From Streptomyces sp. ACA25 (GTDB taxonomy: Bacteria > Actinomycetota > Actinomycetes > Streptomycetales > Streptomycetaceae), in assembly GCF_028200735.1 (NCBI RefSeq), contig NZ_JAQKPV010000012.1, positions 105,922 to 169,921 on the forward strand: a stretch of 64,000 nt of DNA, read 5' to 3'. The position numbers were made by a program, and so were the translations under genes. Positions 41,665 through 51,005 of the stretch are shown piece after piece. Each line of letters starts with the position of its first letter. Position 1 is the stretch's first letter. The notes beneath the pieces were generated by a model, which saw nothing but the letters and a program-made list of their open reading frames with translations, made no database searches and was not told the origin of the DNA.

Positions 41665-41864
41665 GACGGGACCGCAGGATTCCGGGGGCCACAAGCCGCC
41701 GGCGTCCCGGCCGGCGACTGGGGCGGTGAGGAACGATCCCGAACCGTCCCGGCCGCCGTATCACCGTAGAGAAGCCGAACGAGGGGATCCGTAGTGACGC
41801 GGACAGCTCTGTCCCGCCGGTGCCCATGGCGGCAGCCGACATCCAGGAAGGGGAGGTAACCGCC

Positions 41865-43130
41865 ATGCGCAGAGTCGCCATCACGGGACTGGGGGCCGTC
41901 GCTCCCGGTGGCGTGGGAGTGAAGGAATACTGGAACCTGCTCACCGCGGGACGCTCGGCCACGCGGACGATCTCCTTCTTCGACGCCTCGCCGTTCCGTT
42001 CCCGGATCGCCGCCGAGTGCGACTTCGATCCGGTGCAGGCCGGCCTGACCCCCCAGGAGATCCGTCGGCTGGACCGGGCCGCGCAGTTCGCTGTGGTCAG
42101 CACCCGGGAGGCGCTGGAGGACAGCGGACTGGACACCGGGGCGCTCGACCCCTCCCGGGTCGGCACCTCCCTGGGAAGCGCGGTCGGCTGCACCACCAGC
42201 CTGGAGCGCGAATACGTCGTGACCAGCAACGGCGGCCGCAAGTGGAACGTGGACCACGAGTACGCGGTACCCGAGCTGTACAGCCACTTCGTGCCCAGCT
42301 CGATGGCCGCCGAGGTCGGCCGGGCCGCCGGGGCGGAGGGCCCCGCGGCGGTGGTCTCCACCGGCTGCACCTCCGGCATCGACGCCCTCGGGCACGCCGT
42401 GGAGCTCATCCGCGAAGGCACGACGGACATCATGGTCGCCGGGGCGACGGAAGCACCCATCTCCCCGATCACGTCAGCCTGCTTCGACGCCATCCACGCC
42501 ACCACCCCCCGCAACGACGACCCGGAGCACGCCTGCCGCCCGTTCGACCGGACCCGCAACGGCCTGGTCCTCGGGGAGGGATCGGCAGTGCTGATCCTCG
42601 AGGAGCTCGAGAGCGCCAAGCGGCGCGGGGCGCACATCTACGCGGAGATCGCCGGCTTCGCGGCCCGCTGCAACGCCTACCACATGACCGGGCTGAAGCC
42701 GGACGGCAGGGAGATGTCCGAGGCCATCGACGCCGCGCTGACCGAGGGCCGGATCAATCCGCAGGAGATCGGCTACATCAACGCGCACGGCTCCGGTACG
42801 AAGATGAACGACCGGCACGAGACGGGCGCGGTCAAGCGCAGCCTCGGTGAGCACGCCTACGCCACCCCGATGAGCTCCATCAAGTCGATGATCGGCCACT
42901 CCCTCGGTGCCATCGGTGCCCTGGAGATCGCGGCCTGTGCCCTGGCGATGGAACACGGAGTGCTGCCGCCCACGGCCAACCTGCACGACCCCGACCCCGA
43001 CTGCGACCTCGACTACATACCGTTGCACGCCCGTGAGGCGCGCCCCGACGTGGTGCTCAGTGTGGCCAGCGGCTTCGGCGGCTTCCAGAGCGCCATGCTC
43101 CTGGCACGCCCGGAGAGGAACCTGGCATGA
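41865..43130 (+). CDS. Type II PKS ketosynthase, KS-alpha
   Basis: A 421-residue ketosynthase that builds the poly-beta-ketone chain with the chain length factor and ACP. Catalytic Cys168 in VVSTGCTSGIDA, His308 in YINAHGSGT and His345 in SMIGHSLGAIG are all present, as is AGATEAPISPIT, a mark of type II KS-alpha. The ATG at 41865 is chosen over an upstream in-frame ATG because GGGGAGG stands seven bases before it and the length is standard. Its stop overlaps the chain length factor start by four bases (ATGA), typical of stoichiometric KS/CLF pairs. Confidence 0.97.
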   Translation: MRRVAITGLGAVAPGGVGVKEYWNLLTAGRSATRTISFFDASPFRSRIAAECDFDPVQAGLTPQEIRRLDRAAQFAVVSTREALEDSGLDTGALDPSRVGTSLGSAVGCTTSLEREYVVTSNGGRKWNVDHEYAVPELYSHFVPSSMAAEVGRAAGAEGPAAVVSTGCTSGIDALGHAVELIREGTTDIMVAGATEAPISPITSACFDAIHATTPRNDDPEHACRPFDRTRNGLVLGEGSAVLILEELESAKRRGAHIYAEIAGFAARCNAYHMTGLKPDGREMSEAIDAALTEGRINPQEIGYINAHGSGTKMNDRHETGAVKRSLGEHAYATPMSSIKSMIGHSLGAIGALEIAACALAMEHGVLPPTANLHDPDPDCDLDYIPLHAREARPDVVLSVASGFGGFQSAMLLARPERNLA

Positions 43131-44344
43131 GCACCACTGTTGTCACCGGTCTCGGGATCACCGCCCCGAACGGGCTCGGTACCGAGGACTACTGGGCCGC
43201 GACGCTCGCCGGAACCAGTGGCCTGGGCCGGATCACCCGCTTCGACCCCGGCCAGTACCCGTCCACCATCGCCGGCGAGGTCTCCGGCTACCGGGCCGAG
43301 GAGCACATTCCCAGCCGGCTGATGCCGCAGACCGACCACATGACCCGGCTGGCGCTCACCGCCGCGGACTGGGCCATCGAGAACGCCGGCGTGACCCCGG
43401 GTGACCTGCCCGAGTACGGCATGGGTGTGGTCACCGCGGCCTCCGGCGGTGCGGTGGAGTTCGGCCAGCGTGAGCTGCAGAATCTCTGGAGCCAGGGCAA
43501 GGAGTACGTCAGCGCCTACCAGTCCTTCGCCTGGTTCTACGCGGTCAACACCGGCCAGATCTCCATCCGGCACAAGATGCGCGGACCCAGCGGGGTACTC
43601 CTCACCGAACAGGCCGGTGGCATTGACTCCCTGGGGCACGCCCGCCGCCACGTGCGCAAGGGCTGTCCGATGGTGGTGGCCGGCGGTGTGGACGCGGCGA
43701 TCTGCCCCTGGGGCTGGGTGCCGCAGATCGCCTCCGGTCTGCTCAGTACCGAGGACGACCCCACGCGCGCCTACCTGCCGTTCTCCTCCGAGGCGGGCGG
43801 CTACGTCGCGGGTGAGGGCGGCGCCATCCTCATCGTGGAGGATGCCGACTCCGCCCGGGAGCGGGGAGCCGCACAGATCTACGGGGAGATCGCCGGCTAC
43901 GCGGCCACCCTGGACGCAGCCGCTGACAGCCCGCAGCCCTCCCGGCTCCGCAGGGCCGCCGAGAACGCGCTGGCGGACGCCGGTCTCACCCCCGAGGACA
44001 TCGATGTCGTCTTCGCGGACGCCACCGGCACTCCCGAACTGGACCGCACGGAGGCCCAGGCGCTGGCCGCCCTCTTCGGGCCGCAGGGCGTACCGGTCAC
44101 CGCACCCAAGACCATGACCGGACGGCTGCTGGCCGGAGGCGCCTCGCTCGACGTGGCGACCGCCCTGCTGGCTCTGCGGGACGGCGTCATCCCGCCCACC
44201 GTGCATGTCACGGGCCCGGCTCCCGACTGCCCGATCGATCTGGTCACCGGTGCTCCCAGGGAGGCGCCGCTGCGCAACGCGCTGGTGCTCGCCCGGGGAC
44301 ACGGCGGCTTCAACGCGGCCCTGGTCGTGCGCCGCCCGGCCTGA
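43127..44344 (+). CDS. Chain length factor (KS-beta)
   Basis: A 405-residue KS-like partner of KS-alpha. The active-site Cys is Gln162 (LLTEQAGGIDS), the mark of chain length factors, which decarboxylate malonyl-ACP and set chain length. Opening TTVVTGLGITAPNGLGTEDY and the end VLARGHGGFNAALVVRR fit the family. Chain length cannot be given safely by eye. Translation is coupled to KS-alpha by a four-base overlap. Confidence 0.96.
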   Translation: MSTTVVTGLGITAPNGLGTEDYWAATLAGTSGLGRITRFDPGQYPSTIAGEVSGYRAEEHIPSRLMPQTDHMTRLALTAADWAIENAGVTPGDLPEYGMGVVTAASGGAVEFGQRELQNLWSQGKEYVSAYQSFAWFYAVNTGQISIRHKMRGPSGVLLTEQAGGIDSLGHARRHVRKGCPMVVAGGVDAAICPWGWVPQIASGLLSTEDDPTRAYLPFSSEAGGYVAGEGGAILIVEDADSARERGAAQIYGEIAGYAATLDAAADSPQPSRLRRAAENALADAGLTPEDIDVVFADATGTPELDRTEAQALAALFGPQGVPVTAPKTMTGRLLAGGASLDVATALLALRDGVIPPTVHVTGPAPDCPIDLVTGAPREAPLRNALVLARGHGGFNAALVVRRPA

Positions 44345-44531
44345 CCTGGCGGGGCGCACCGTCCGGGCCAGGACGCCCCGCCCGCTGACCGGTCCGGCCC
44401 GCCCCCCCCGGGCCGGACCCCGCACCACCCCACCACCCGCACGGACCGGACCGCTTGTGTACAGAGTCGTACCGACCCGGACCGGACCGTCGCACCGAAT
44501 GATCCGAAGAAACAGAAATGAGGACACCGCC

Positions 44532-44819
44532 ATGACCACCAGCACACGCATCGCGACTCCGACCGTGACCCTGACCGACCTGACCCGCATGCTCCGGGAG
44601 AGCGCGGGTGAGGAGGAGGGCATCGACCTGGACGGGGATGTCCTGGACACCCCGTTCATCGAGCTCGGCTACGACTCGCTGGCCCTCCTCCAGGTGATCG
44701 GGCAGGTGCAGCGGGACTACGCGCTGCAGATCCCCGACGACGCCGTCGTGGACGCCGAGACCCCGCGCGCACTTCTCGACGTGATCAACAGCAGCGCGGG
44801 CGAGCCCGCCGCTTCCTGA
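44532..44819 (+). CDS. Type II PKS acyl carrier protein
   Basis: A 95-residue acidic ACP with the phosphopantetheine Ser49 in FIELGYDSLALLQ. It carries the growing chain during synthesis by KS-alpha/CLF. It follows the CLF after 187 bases without a terminator that I can see, so it should be in the same transcript. The ATG at 44532 gives an N-terminal extension of about 10 residues before the first helix (LTDLTRMLRE). Confidence 0.95.
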   Translation: MTTSTRIATPTVTLTDLTRMLRESAGEEEGIDLDGDVLDTPFIELGYDSLALLQVIGQVQRDYALQIPDDAVVDAETPRALLDVINSSAGEPAAS

Positions 44820-44932
44820 CCGCAGGAGGCCATCGAGGGCTGTCCGCGGGCCGCACCACGGCCGGCGGGCAGCCCTCGTCTCCGGCAGCCCGCAGCGACC
44901 ACTCCGCAGAACGGACGAAGACCAGGAGAGAG

Positions 44933-45991
44933 ATGTCACCCAGCACACACCGTCGCCCCGTCGGGCTCCTGTTCCCGGGCCAGGGGTCCCAGCACATCCG
45001 CATGGCCGCCGGCCTCTACCGCAGCGACCCCACCTTCACGTTCACCATGGACCGGGTGCTGGCACTGATGGGGGAGGAGGGCCCCGCCATCCGGGCCGAC
45101 TGGCTCAGCGAGGACCCGCTGATCAGCATCGACGACGTCCGTCGCGCCCAGCCGCTGCTGTTCGCCGTCGACTACGCACTCGGCCGCATGATCCTCAGCT
45201 GGGGAATCCGCCCCACCGCACTCCTGGGACACAGCGCCGGAGAATTGGTCGCCGCCACACTGGCGGGAGTCGTCCGGCTCTCCGACGCGGTGCTGATGAT
45301 GCGTGAACGGGTCCGCGCCGCGGTCGCGGTACCCGCCGGCGGCATGCTGGCCGTCGCCGCCGGGGAGGACCGGGTACGGCCCCATCTCACCGGCGATGTG
45401 GTGATCGCGGCGGTCAACGCGAATGCCCAGGTCATGCTGGCGGGCACCACCGGACCGCTGGAGGTCACGGCTGGTGCGCTGCGGTCGGCGGGGCTCACCG
45501 TGGTCCGGGTCCCGGCGACATCCCCGTTCCACAGTCCCGCGATGGAGCCGGCGGCCGAGGCGATCCAGCCCGCCTATGAACAGGTCCGGCTGCGCCCGCC
45601 GACCGTTCCGCTCTACTCCGGCTACACCGGGGGACCGATGCGGGACGAGGACGCCTGCAGCGCCCGGTTCTGGGCCCGGCAGGTGACCGATCCGGTGTAC
45701 TTCGCGCCTGCTCTGGACAACCTGCTGGCGGCAGAGGACATGCTGCTGATCGAGGCGGGCCCTCGGCAGACCCTGACCGCGTTCGCCCGCAGGCACCCGG
45801 CCGTGCGGCTGCGGGCAAGCGCCGCTGTTCCTCTGCTGCCCGCCCGCCCCGGAAGCCCGGAAGGTGACCGCCGCTCGGTGCTCGCGGCGGCGGAAGAACT
45901 GCGGGAGCAGGGCTACCCGGTGAACCCTGGGGCCATGAGCGGCAACCGGCAGGAGGAACCCGTCCGGGCGGTCGCCGGCGCGTTGGGGTGA
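44933..45991 (+). CDS. Malonyl-transferase-like AT (DpsD/ZhuC/FrnK type)
   Basis: A 352-residue AT homologue with an intact active site: Ser101 in LLGHSAGELVA, His200 in ATSPFHSPAMEP, plus LFPGQGSQ and IEAGPRQTLTAF. Inside type II clusters with non-acetate starters, such proteins occur next to KASIII genes, and for ZhuC-type members removal of wrongly loaded acetyl groups from the ACP has been described. Its presence beside two DpsC-like genes supports a non-acetate starter. The C-terminal 50 residues are family-unlike. Last gene of the operon. Confidence 0.88.
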   Translation: MSPSTHRRPVGLLFPGQGSQHIRMAAGLYRSDPTFTFTMDRVLALMGEEGPAIRADWLSEDPLISIDDVRRAQPLLFAVDYALGRMILSWGIRPTALLGHSAGELVAATLAGVVRLSDAVLMMRERVRAAVAVPAGGMLAVAAGEDRVRPHLTGDVVIAAVNANAQVMLAGTTGPLEVTAGALRSAGLTVVRVPATSPFHSPAMEPAAEAIQPAYEQVRLRPPTVPLYSGYTGGPMRDEDACSARFWARQVTDPVYFAPALDNLLAAEDMLLIEAGPRQTLTAFARRHPAVRLRASAAVPLLPARPGSPEGDRRSVLAAAEELREQGYPVNPGAMSGNRQEEPVRAVAGALG

Positions 45992-46051
45992 AGGGAGCCC
46001 CGGGTGCCGGGCGGCCTGCGTGCTCCGCCGGCGACCTGGAAGGCAACACAG

Positions 46052-46085
46052 CCGTGGCCCCCTCGATACTTCGAGGGGGCCACGG
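46052..46085. terminator. 15-bp perfect hairpin between AT gene and tRNA
   Basis: Arms 46052-46066 and 46071-46085 around TACT. It can end both the minimal-PKS transcript and the opposite tRNA transcript. Confidence 0.8.
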
Positions 46086-46090
46086 AACAG

Positions 46091-46164
46091 TGCGCCGCCA
46101 GGGACTCGAACCCCGGACCCGCTGATTAAGAGTCAGCTGCTCTAACCAACTGAGCTAGCGGCGC
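46091..46164 (-). tRNA. tRNA-Lys (CUU), first copy
   Basis: A 74-base tRNA on the minus strand: acceptor stem GCGCCGC with GCGGCGC, D arm TAGCTCAGTTGGTTAGAGC, anticodon loop CTCTTAA (anticodon CUU), T loop GGTTCGAACCCC. CCA is not encoded. Identical to the copy at 58985-59058. Confidence 0.97.
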
Positions 46165-46252
46165 CGGGCCGGCCGCGCGGGCCGACACGGCAAGTTTACC
46201 CGCTCCTCGGGGGTGCTTCCGACCACTGCCGAGGGGGTCCGCGGAGCTTCGG

Positions 46253-47011
46253 TCACAGCACCAGGGTGAGGAGTGTCGGGGCGGCCCGGTCGTTCAGGGC
46301 TTCCGCGGCCTGGCGCAGCCGGTGGGCCTCCCGCAGCGGCAGCGACAGGGCGAGGCAGCCGACCGCCGACCCGGCCGTCAGCGGGACCGCGGCGCACAGC
46401 GTGCCGACCGCGTACTCCTGGAGATCCAGTACCGGCATGGTGGCCGGCTGCCGGTCCAGGGAGCTGAGCAGCACCCGGCGATCGGTGATGGTGCGCGACG
46501 TGAGCCGGGCCGCCTTGTGCCGGGAGAAGTGGTCCTGGCGCCCGTCGTGGTCGAGCTGGCCGAGCAGACACTTGCCGATCGCGGTGGCGTGCGCGGCGGA
46601 GCGGAAGTCCACCCACTGGTGCACCGCGGGGGTGTCCGGAGCGGCCGAGATGTGCGCGACACTCATCTCGCCGTCCTGGTAGCGGCCCAGGTAGACGGCG
46701 GCGCCGACGGACTCCCGCAGGGCGTCGAGCGCACCCTGCAGCCGCTCCTCGCGCCGGCGCTGCCGGTCGCCGTCCGCCCCGAGACGGCGGAGCGACGCGC
46801 CCGCGGTGTAGGTGCCGTCCCCCAGCCGCTCCACGTAGCCCTCCCGGCAGAGCATGGGCAGCAGGCGGGACAGGTGACCGGGCGGCAGCGCGGTCCGCCG
46901 GGCGAGTTCCTCCTCGGGGAGTCCGTGCAGATGGCCGGCGAGCGCCTCGAGCAGCCGGAGGGCGTACTGCACGGAGCGATGCGGTGTGCTCGCCCCGGAT
47001 GTGAGCGTCAC
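46253..47011 (-). CDS. IclR-family transcriptional regulator
   Basis: A 252-residue regulator with an N-terminal winged HTH (SVQYALRLLEALAGHLHGLP, LARRTALPPGHLSRLLPML) and a C-terminal IclR effector domain (GEMSVAHISAAP, HATAIGKCLLGQL, PLTAGSAVGCLALSL). IclR proteins usually control catabolic genes and respond to small acids. It is placed next to the importer operon on the same strand and is the likely local regulator of the uptake and breakdown genes at 47.2-55.5 kb. Confidence 0.88.
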   Translation of the reverse strand: MTLTSGASTPHRSVQYALRLLEALAGHLHGLPEEELARRTALPPGHLSRLLPMLCREGYVERLGDGTYTAGASLRRLGADGDRQRRREERLQGALDALRESVGAAVYLGRYQDGEMSVAHISAAPDTPAVHQWVDFRSAAHATAIGKCLLGQLDHDGRQDHFSRHKAARLTSRTITDRRVLLSSLDRQPATMPVLDLQEYAVGTLCAAVPLTAGSAVGCLALSLPLREAHRLRQAAEALNDRAAPTLLTLVL

Positions 47012-47115
47012 AGCGCCTCCTCGTCCCGCGGCCCCGCCGCGCTCGTCACCGCAAGGCTCCGACCGGTCACAGCCTAACGGGAGTCGCCGGGAACGGGGCC
47101 TGTTCGCCGAACGGA

Positions 47116-47149
47116 TCCGGCCCGCTGCCCCTCGGGGCAGCGGGCCGGA
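47116..47149. terminator. 16-bp perfect hairpin after the importer operon
   Basis: Arms 47116-47131 and 47134-47149 (TCCGGCCCGCTGCCCC type) around two bases, 15 bases past the stop of the ATPase gene. Confidence 0.85.
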
Positions 47150-47164
47150 CCCGCGCGCGCACCG

Positions 47165-48076
47165 TCAGAGAACGGTGCTCAGGAACTCCCGGGTGCGCTC
47201 GTGCTCGGGATCACTGAACATCTTGTCCGGCGGTCCGGACTCGACGATCTTCCCCTTGTCGAACATCAGCACACTGTCGGAGATGTCCCGGGCGAAGGAC
47301 ATTTCGTGCGTCACCACCAGCATGGTGATGTCCGTGGTGTGGGCGATGTCGCGCAGGACGTCCAGCACACCGGCCACCAGCTCCGGGTCGAGTGCCGAGG
47401 TCACCTCGTCGAGCAGCAGGACCTGCGGCCGCATGGCGAGGGCCCGGGCGATCGCGACCCGCTGCTGCTGACCTCCGGAGAGCTGGCTGGGGTACTTGTC
47501 GAGGTGCTCGGTGAGCCCGACCATCTCGATCAGCTCCTTGCCCCGCTCCACCGCCTCGTCCTTGGGCATGCCCAGCACGTGCACCGGGGCCTCGGTGACG
47601 TTCCGCAGCACCTTCATGTTCGGGAAGAGGTTGAACTGCTGGAAGACCATGCCGATCTTCTTGCGCACCTCGCGGGTGTGCCGCTCCCCGGCCTTGACCA
47701 GCTTGCCGTTCCGCTCCTCATGGGTGAGGTACTGCCCGTCCACCATGATGGTGCCCTCTTCGGGCGTGAGCAGCGTCATGAGCAGCCGCAGGATCGTGGT
47801 CTTGCCCGATCCGGAGGGGCCGATGAGCGTGACGTGCTTCCCGGTGTCCACCGAGAAGCAGAGGTCGTCCAGGACCGTGAGGTCGCCGAATCTCTTCGTC
47901 ACGTCGGTGAAGCGGATCAGCTCTCTGCCGGTCGCCCGCGACTGGGGTGCTTCCCCGTTCGGCTGCGCGGTGGCGCCCGTCGCTGCGTCGGGCTTCTTGT
48001 CCTTGGGCTCGTTCGGCGTGTCCACCGGTGCCTCCGGGTGCTCGGTGTTCTCAGAAGTGGGGTCAGTAGGTGGCAA
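47165..48076 (-). CDS. ehuA: Amino-acid-type ABC importer ATPase (EhuA-like)
   Basis: A 303-residue ATPase of the polar amino acid/ectoine uptake family: Walker A LIGPSGSGKTT, Q-loop GMVFQQFNLFPNM, signature QLSGGQQQRVAIARAL, Walker B VLLLDEVTSALD, and the H-loop VVTHEM. The first 45 residues are a disordered, charged extension. Fourth gene of a coupled operon (binding protein, two permeases, ATPase). The Ehu assignment rests on the gene order and on EutA-like neighbours; the substrate is not proven. Confidence 0.82.
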   Translation of the reverse strand: MPPTDPTSENTEHPEAPVDTPNEPKDKKPDAATGATAQPNGEAPQSRATGRELIRFTDVTKRFGDLTVLDDLCFSVDTGKHVTLIGPSGSGKTTILRLLMTLLTPEEGTIMVDGQYLTHEERNGKLVKAGERHTREVRKKIGMVFQQFNLFPNMKVLRNVTEAPVHVLGMPKDEAVERGKELIEMVGLTEHLDKYPSQLSGGQQQRVAIARALAMRPQVLLLDEVTSALDPELVAGVLDVLRDIAHTTDITMLVVTHEMSFARDISDSVLMFDKGKIVESGPPDKMFSDPEHERTREFLSTVL

Positions 48077-48719
48077 GACGGCGCTCCAGAGCTCGGATCA
48101 GCAGTGAGGCCGGGTAGGCGATGACGATGAAGGCGACGCCGACCACGGTGATGGGCTCCATGTAGTTGAACGTCTCCGTGCCGAAGACCCGGGCCGAGCC
48201 CAGCATTTCCATGGCACCGATGGTGACGATCAGCGGGGTGTCCTTCAGCATGGCGATCACGTAGTTGCCCAGCGCGGGCACCACACGGCGGAACGCCTGC
48301 GGCAGGATCACCGCGGTCCAGGTGCGGCCGGGCGGCAGGCTGAGCGCGCGCGCCGCCTCCCACTGGCCGACCGGCACGCCCTCGATACCCGCGCGGTAGA
48401 CCTCCATGGTGTAGGTGGAGTAGTGCAGGCCCAGCCCGATGGACCCGGCCACCAGCGCGGTGAGGGTGGGGAAGCCCGGCACTTCGGGCATCACGAAGTA
48501 GAGGAAGAACAGCTGCACCAGCAGCGGCGTGTTGCGGACGAATTCGGTGAAGCCGGTGACCGGCCAGCGCACCCACGCCGGCCCGCGGAGGGCCACGGCC
48601 CACACGAGGCCGAGGCTGAAGGCCAGCAGCGTGCCGTACACCAGCGCCTGCAGGGTGACGAGTACGCCGTCCCAGAACGCCGGCATGAAGTCGGAGACGA
48701 CACCCCAGTCCCAGTTCAT
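48063..48719 (-). CDS. ehuD: ABC importer permease (EhuD-like)
   Basis: A 218-residue His/Glu/Gln/Arg/opine-type permease with about five membrane segments and the ATPase-contact region WEAARALSLPPGRTWTAVILP. The start overlaps the preceding permease stop by four bases and its end overlaps the ATPase start by 14. It pairs with the permease at 48716-49465. Confidence 0.82.
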   Translation of the reverse strand: MNWDWGVVSDFMPAFWDGVLVTLQALVYGTLLAFSLGLVWAVALRGPAWVRWPVTGFTEFVRNTPLLVQLFFLYFVMPEVPGFPTLTALVAGSIGLGLHYSTYTMEVYRAGIEGVPVGQWEAARALSLPPGRTWTAVILPQAFRRVVPALGNYVIAMLKDTPLIVTIGAMEMLGSARVFGTETFNYMEPITVVGVAFIVIAYPASLLIRALERRLATY

Positions 48720-49465
48720 GACGCGGTACCTCCGATGGCACGGGTGTCAGGTGCGGTCTTGTTGCCGGTGAGCGCGAGGCTCCGGAAGAAGCCGGTCCGC
48801 TTCTTCGGCGGCAAGGGCTGGCCGACTCCGGCTTTGGCCTGGCGTTCCAGTCCGCGCATGCCCCGGGTGATGAGGAAGGCCAGCACGAAGTAGAGCACCA
48901 GCAGCAGGGTGTAGGCGGGTGCGCTGCTCTGGGTGGTGATACGGATGACGTTGCCGGCGAAGGCCAGGTCCGCCACCGAGATCACCGAGATCAGCGCGGT
49001 GCCCTTGAGGAGCTCGATCGCCAGGTTGTTGAACGGCGGGATCATCTCCGGCCAAGCCTGCGGGATCTCGATCCGCCGCAGCCGCTGCATGCGGGTGAAG
49101 CTCAGGGCGATTCCCGCTTCCCGCTGGGCCGGGGACACCGCGGCCAGCGCGCCGCGGACGATCTCGGACCCGTAGGCGCCGTAGGTCAGTCCGAGTGCCA
49201 GGACGCCCGCCCACATCAGCACCAGCTGGTAACCGAACATCAGGGGGAAGGCGAAGGCGAACCAGAAGAGGATCACCAGGGCGGAGGCTCCGCGGAAGAT
49301 CTCGAAGTAGGCGCCGGAGAGGAAGCGGACGATCCAGAACCGCGAGGTACGCATCGTGCCGATGGTGAAGGAGACGAACAGGGCGAGCGCGGCGCTGTAG
49401 AGGGTGACCTGGACGGTGATCCAGAGTCCGGGAAGAATCCAGTGGTAAATCAGACCCCAGGTCAT
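48716..49465 (-). CDS. ehuC: ABC importer permease (EhuC-like)
   Basis: A 249-residue permease of the same family with the contact loop QREAGIALSFTRMQRLRRIEIPQ (cut here to its key part: REAG then RRIEIPQA) and several membrane segments. The C-terminal 40 residues form a charged tail. Start overlaps the binding-protein stop by four bases. Confidence 0.82.
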   Translation of the reverse strand: MTWGLIYHWILPGLWITVQVTLYSAALALFVSFTIGTMRTSRFWIVRFLSGAYFEIFRGASALVILFWFAFAFPLMFGYQLVLMWAGVLALGLTYGAYGSEIVRGALAAVSPAQREAGIALSFTRMQRLRRIEIPQAWPEMIPPFNNLAIELLKGTALISVISVADLAFAGNVIRITTQSSAPAYTLLLVLYFVLAFLITRGMRGLERQAKAGVGQPLPPKKRTGFFRSLALTGNKTAPDTRAIGGTAS

Positions 49466-50385
49466 TCCGTGCAGAGCTCCTCTGCGGTCAGATCGGTCAT
49501 GTCTTCCTCGGTGAACCCGAAGGGCTCGACGATTTCCAGCAGCTCCCCGCTGTCCTTGAGCTGGTGCAGTTCGGCGTTGAAGGCGTCCCGCAGGTTCGTC
49601 TCGGTCGGGCGGAAGGCGAAGCCGCCGGCCCCGATCTGCTCCTCCCCGTCGACCACCGGGGTGAACGGCTCGGTGGCCTCCACTCCGGCGGAGTCCCTGG
49701 CCGCCGCGACGATGGTGGGAGCGGTGCCGAAGAAGGCGTCGATCCGGCCCTGCCGGACGGCGTCGAGGCCGGCCACCTGATCCGGGAACGTCTGGATGTC
49801 ACCGGCCGGATATCCGTTCCCTACGGCGTAGTCGGCCTGGAACCAGCCGGGGCCGGTGGCCACCCGGGCCCCGGCCTCGACCAGGTCCGAGTAGTCCTGC
49901 ACGCCCAGGGGGTTGCCCTCCGCCACGATGAAGGCGTCCTTGGCCACGTAGTCGGGGTCGGAGAAGATCACGCTCCGGCAGCGCTCGGGGTTGATCCACA
50001 TGCCCGCGGCGACCACGTCGAACTGCAGGGAGTTGAGTCCGGGGATGAGGCTGCCGAACTCGGTCAGCACGGGCTGGAAGTTGTCCACCCCCAGCCGCCC
50101 GAAGATGACTTCGGCGATGGCCGGGGCCTGACCGGTCAGCTTCCCGTCGTCACCGATGTATGAGTAGGGGACCTCGCTGGCGATGCCGAGCCGGACGACG
50201 CCCTCGGCGCGCAGCCGGTCCAGCAGGTCACCGCCCTCTTCCGCGGCCCGGGTGTCGATGCGTGCGCATCCCGCGGTGGCGCCGAGCGCCGCCGCCCCGA
50301 GCAGCAGAGAGCGTCGGCTGATCCCACTTCCGTCACGTCTTGGGTTCTTCCTTAGTGGTGGAGCCATGGGCGCGCGGCTACCCAT
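49462..50385 (-). CDS. ehuB: ABC importer substrate-binding lipoprotein (EhuB-like)
   Basis: A 307-residue periplasmic-type binding protein. The N-terminus has a twin-arginine pattern (SRRSLLLGAAALGATAGC) ending in a lipobox Cys, so it should be a Tat-exported lipoprotein. The mature part matches family 3 amino acid binding proteins: VVRLGIASEVPYSYIGDDG, QFDVVAAGMWINPER, and GRIDAFFGTAPT. The EhuB/ectoine assignment comes from the overall pattern and the EutA-like genes nearby. First gene of the importer operon; an ATG at 50367 is an alternative start. Confidence 0.8.
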   Translation of the reverse strand: MGSRAPMAPPLRKNPRRDGSGISRRSLLLGAAALGATAGCARIDTRAAEEGGDLLDRLRAEGVVRLGIASEVPYSYIGDDGKLTGQAPAIAEVIFGRLGVDNFQPVLTEFGSLIPGLNSLQFDVVAAGMWINPERCRSVIFSDPDYVAKDAFIVAEGNPLGVQDYSDLVEAGARVATGPGWFQADYAVGNGYPAGDIQTFPDQVAGLDAVRQGRIDAFFGTAPTIVAAARDSAGVEATEPFTPVVDGEEQIGAGGFAFRPTETNLRDAFNAELHQLKDSGELLEIVEPFGFTEEDMTDLTAEELCTE

Positions 50386-50489
50386 TCCCGCCGGGGTTAT
50401 GCGCCGGGATTCCGCTTGGCGCAGTGCCCGCCCGGACTGTGATCATTGCGTCACCATGGACGGGCCCGCACCACCTATGAGGAGGCGTC

Positions 50490-51005
50490 ATGTCAGACCA
50501 GCCCGCGACCGAGCGGTTCATCGAGGTGTCGCTGGACCGGCGCGGTGTCTCCTGCACCGCCCGGCTGCTCACCGACCGCGCGCCGGTCACCTGCGCCGCG
50601 GTGTGGGACGCCCTGCCCCTGGGCGGGGACGTCTACCACGCCAAGTACGCCCGGAACGAGATCTACACCCTGTTGCCGCCCTTCGCCCCCGAGGAGCCGC
50701 CGCTGGAGAACCCCACCATCACCCCGATCCCGGGCGACCTGTGCTACTTCACCTTCACCAACACCCAGCTGGGTACCGCCTCCTACGGCTACGAGAGCGA
50801 GGCGGGGCACCGCGACCGGCCCACCGTGGTGGACCTGGCGCTGTTCTACGAACGGAACAACCTCCTCATCAACGGTGACGCCGGCTGGGTGCCCGGCATT
50901 GTCTGGGGGGCGGTCGTCGACGGCCTGGACCGGATGGCCGATGCCTGCCAGGACCTGTGGCGGGCCGGCGCACTGGGGGAGACGCTCAGTTTCCGGCGGG
51001 CGTGA
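50490..51005 (+). CDS. DUF3830 family protein
   Basis: A 171-residue protein of the DUF3830 family, a cyclophilin-like fold of unknown chemistry. Visible are RGVSCTARLLTDRAPVTCAAV, HAKYARNEIYTLLPPF, and GDLCYFTFTNTQLG. Members often lie in catabolic clusters with amidases, Asp/Glu-racemase-like proteins and importers, as here. It stands divergent from the importer operon, with GGAGG before the ATG at 50490, and overlaps the end of the convergent amidase gene by 20 bases. Confidence 0.8.
   Translation: MSDQPATERFIEVSLDRRGVSCTARLLTDRAPVTCAAVWDALPLGGDVYHAKYARNEIYTLLPPFAPEEPPLENPTITPIPGDLCYFTFTNTQLGTASYGYESEAGHRDRPTVVDLALFYERNNLLINGDAGWVPGIVWGAVVDGLDRMADACQDLWRAGALGETLSFRRA

Noticed and set aside
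44345..44531. Terminator or SARP-type box before the ACP gene
   Set aside because: Only weak GC-rich pairing (GGCGGGGCG with CGCCCCGCC) and no TCGA-like heptads; the ACP is treated as part of the KS operon.
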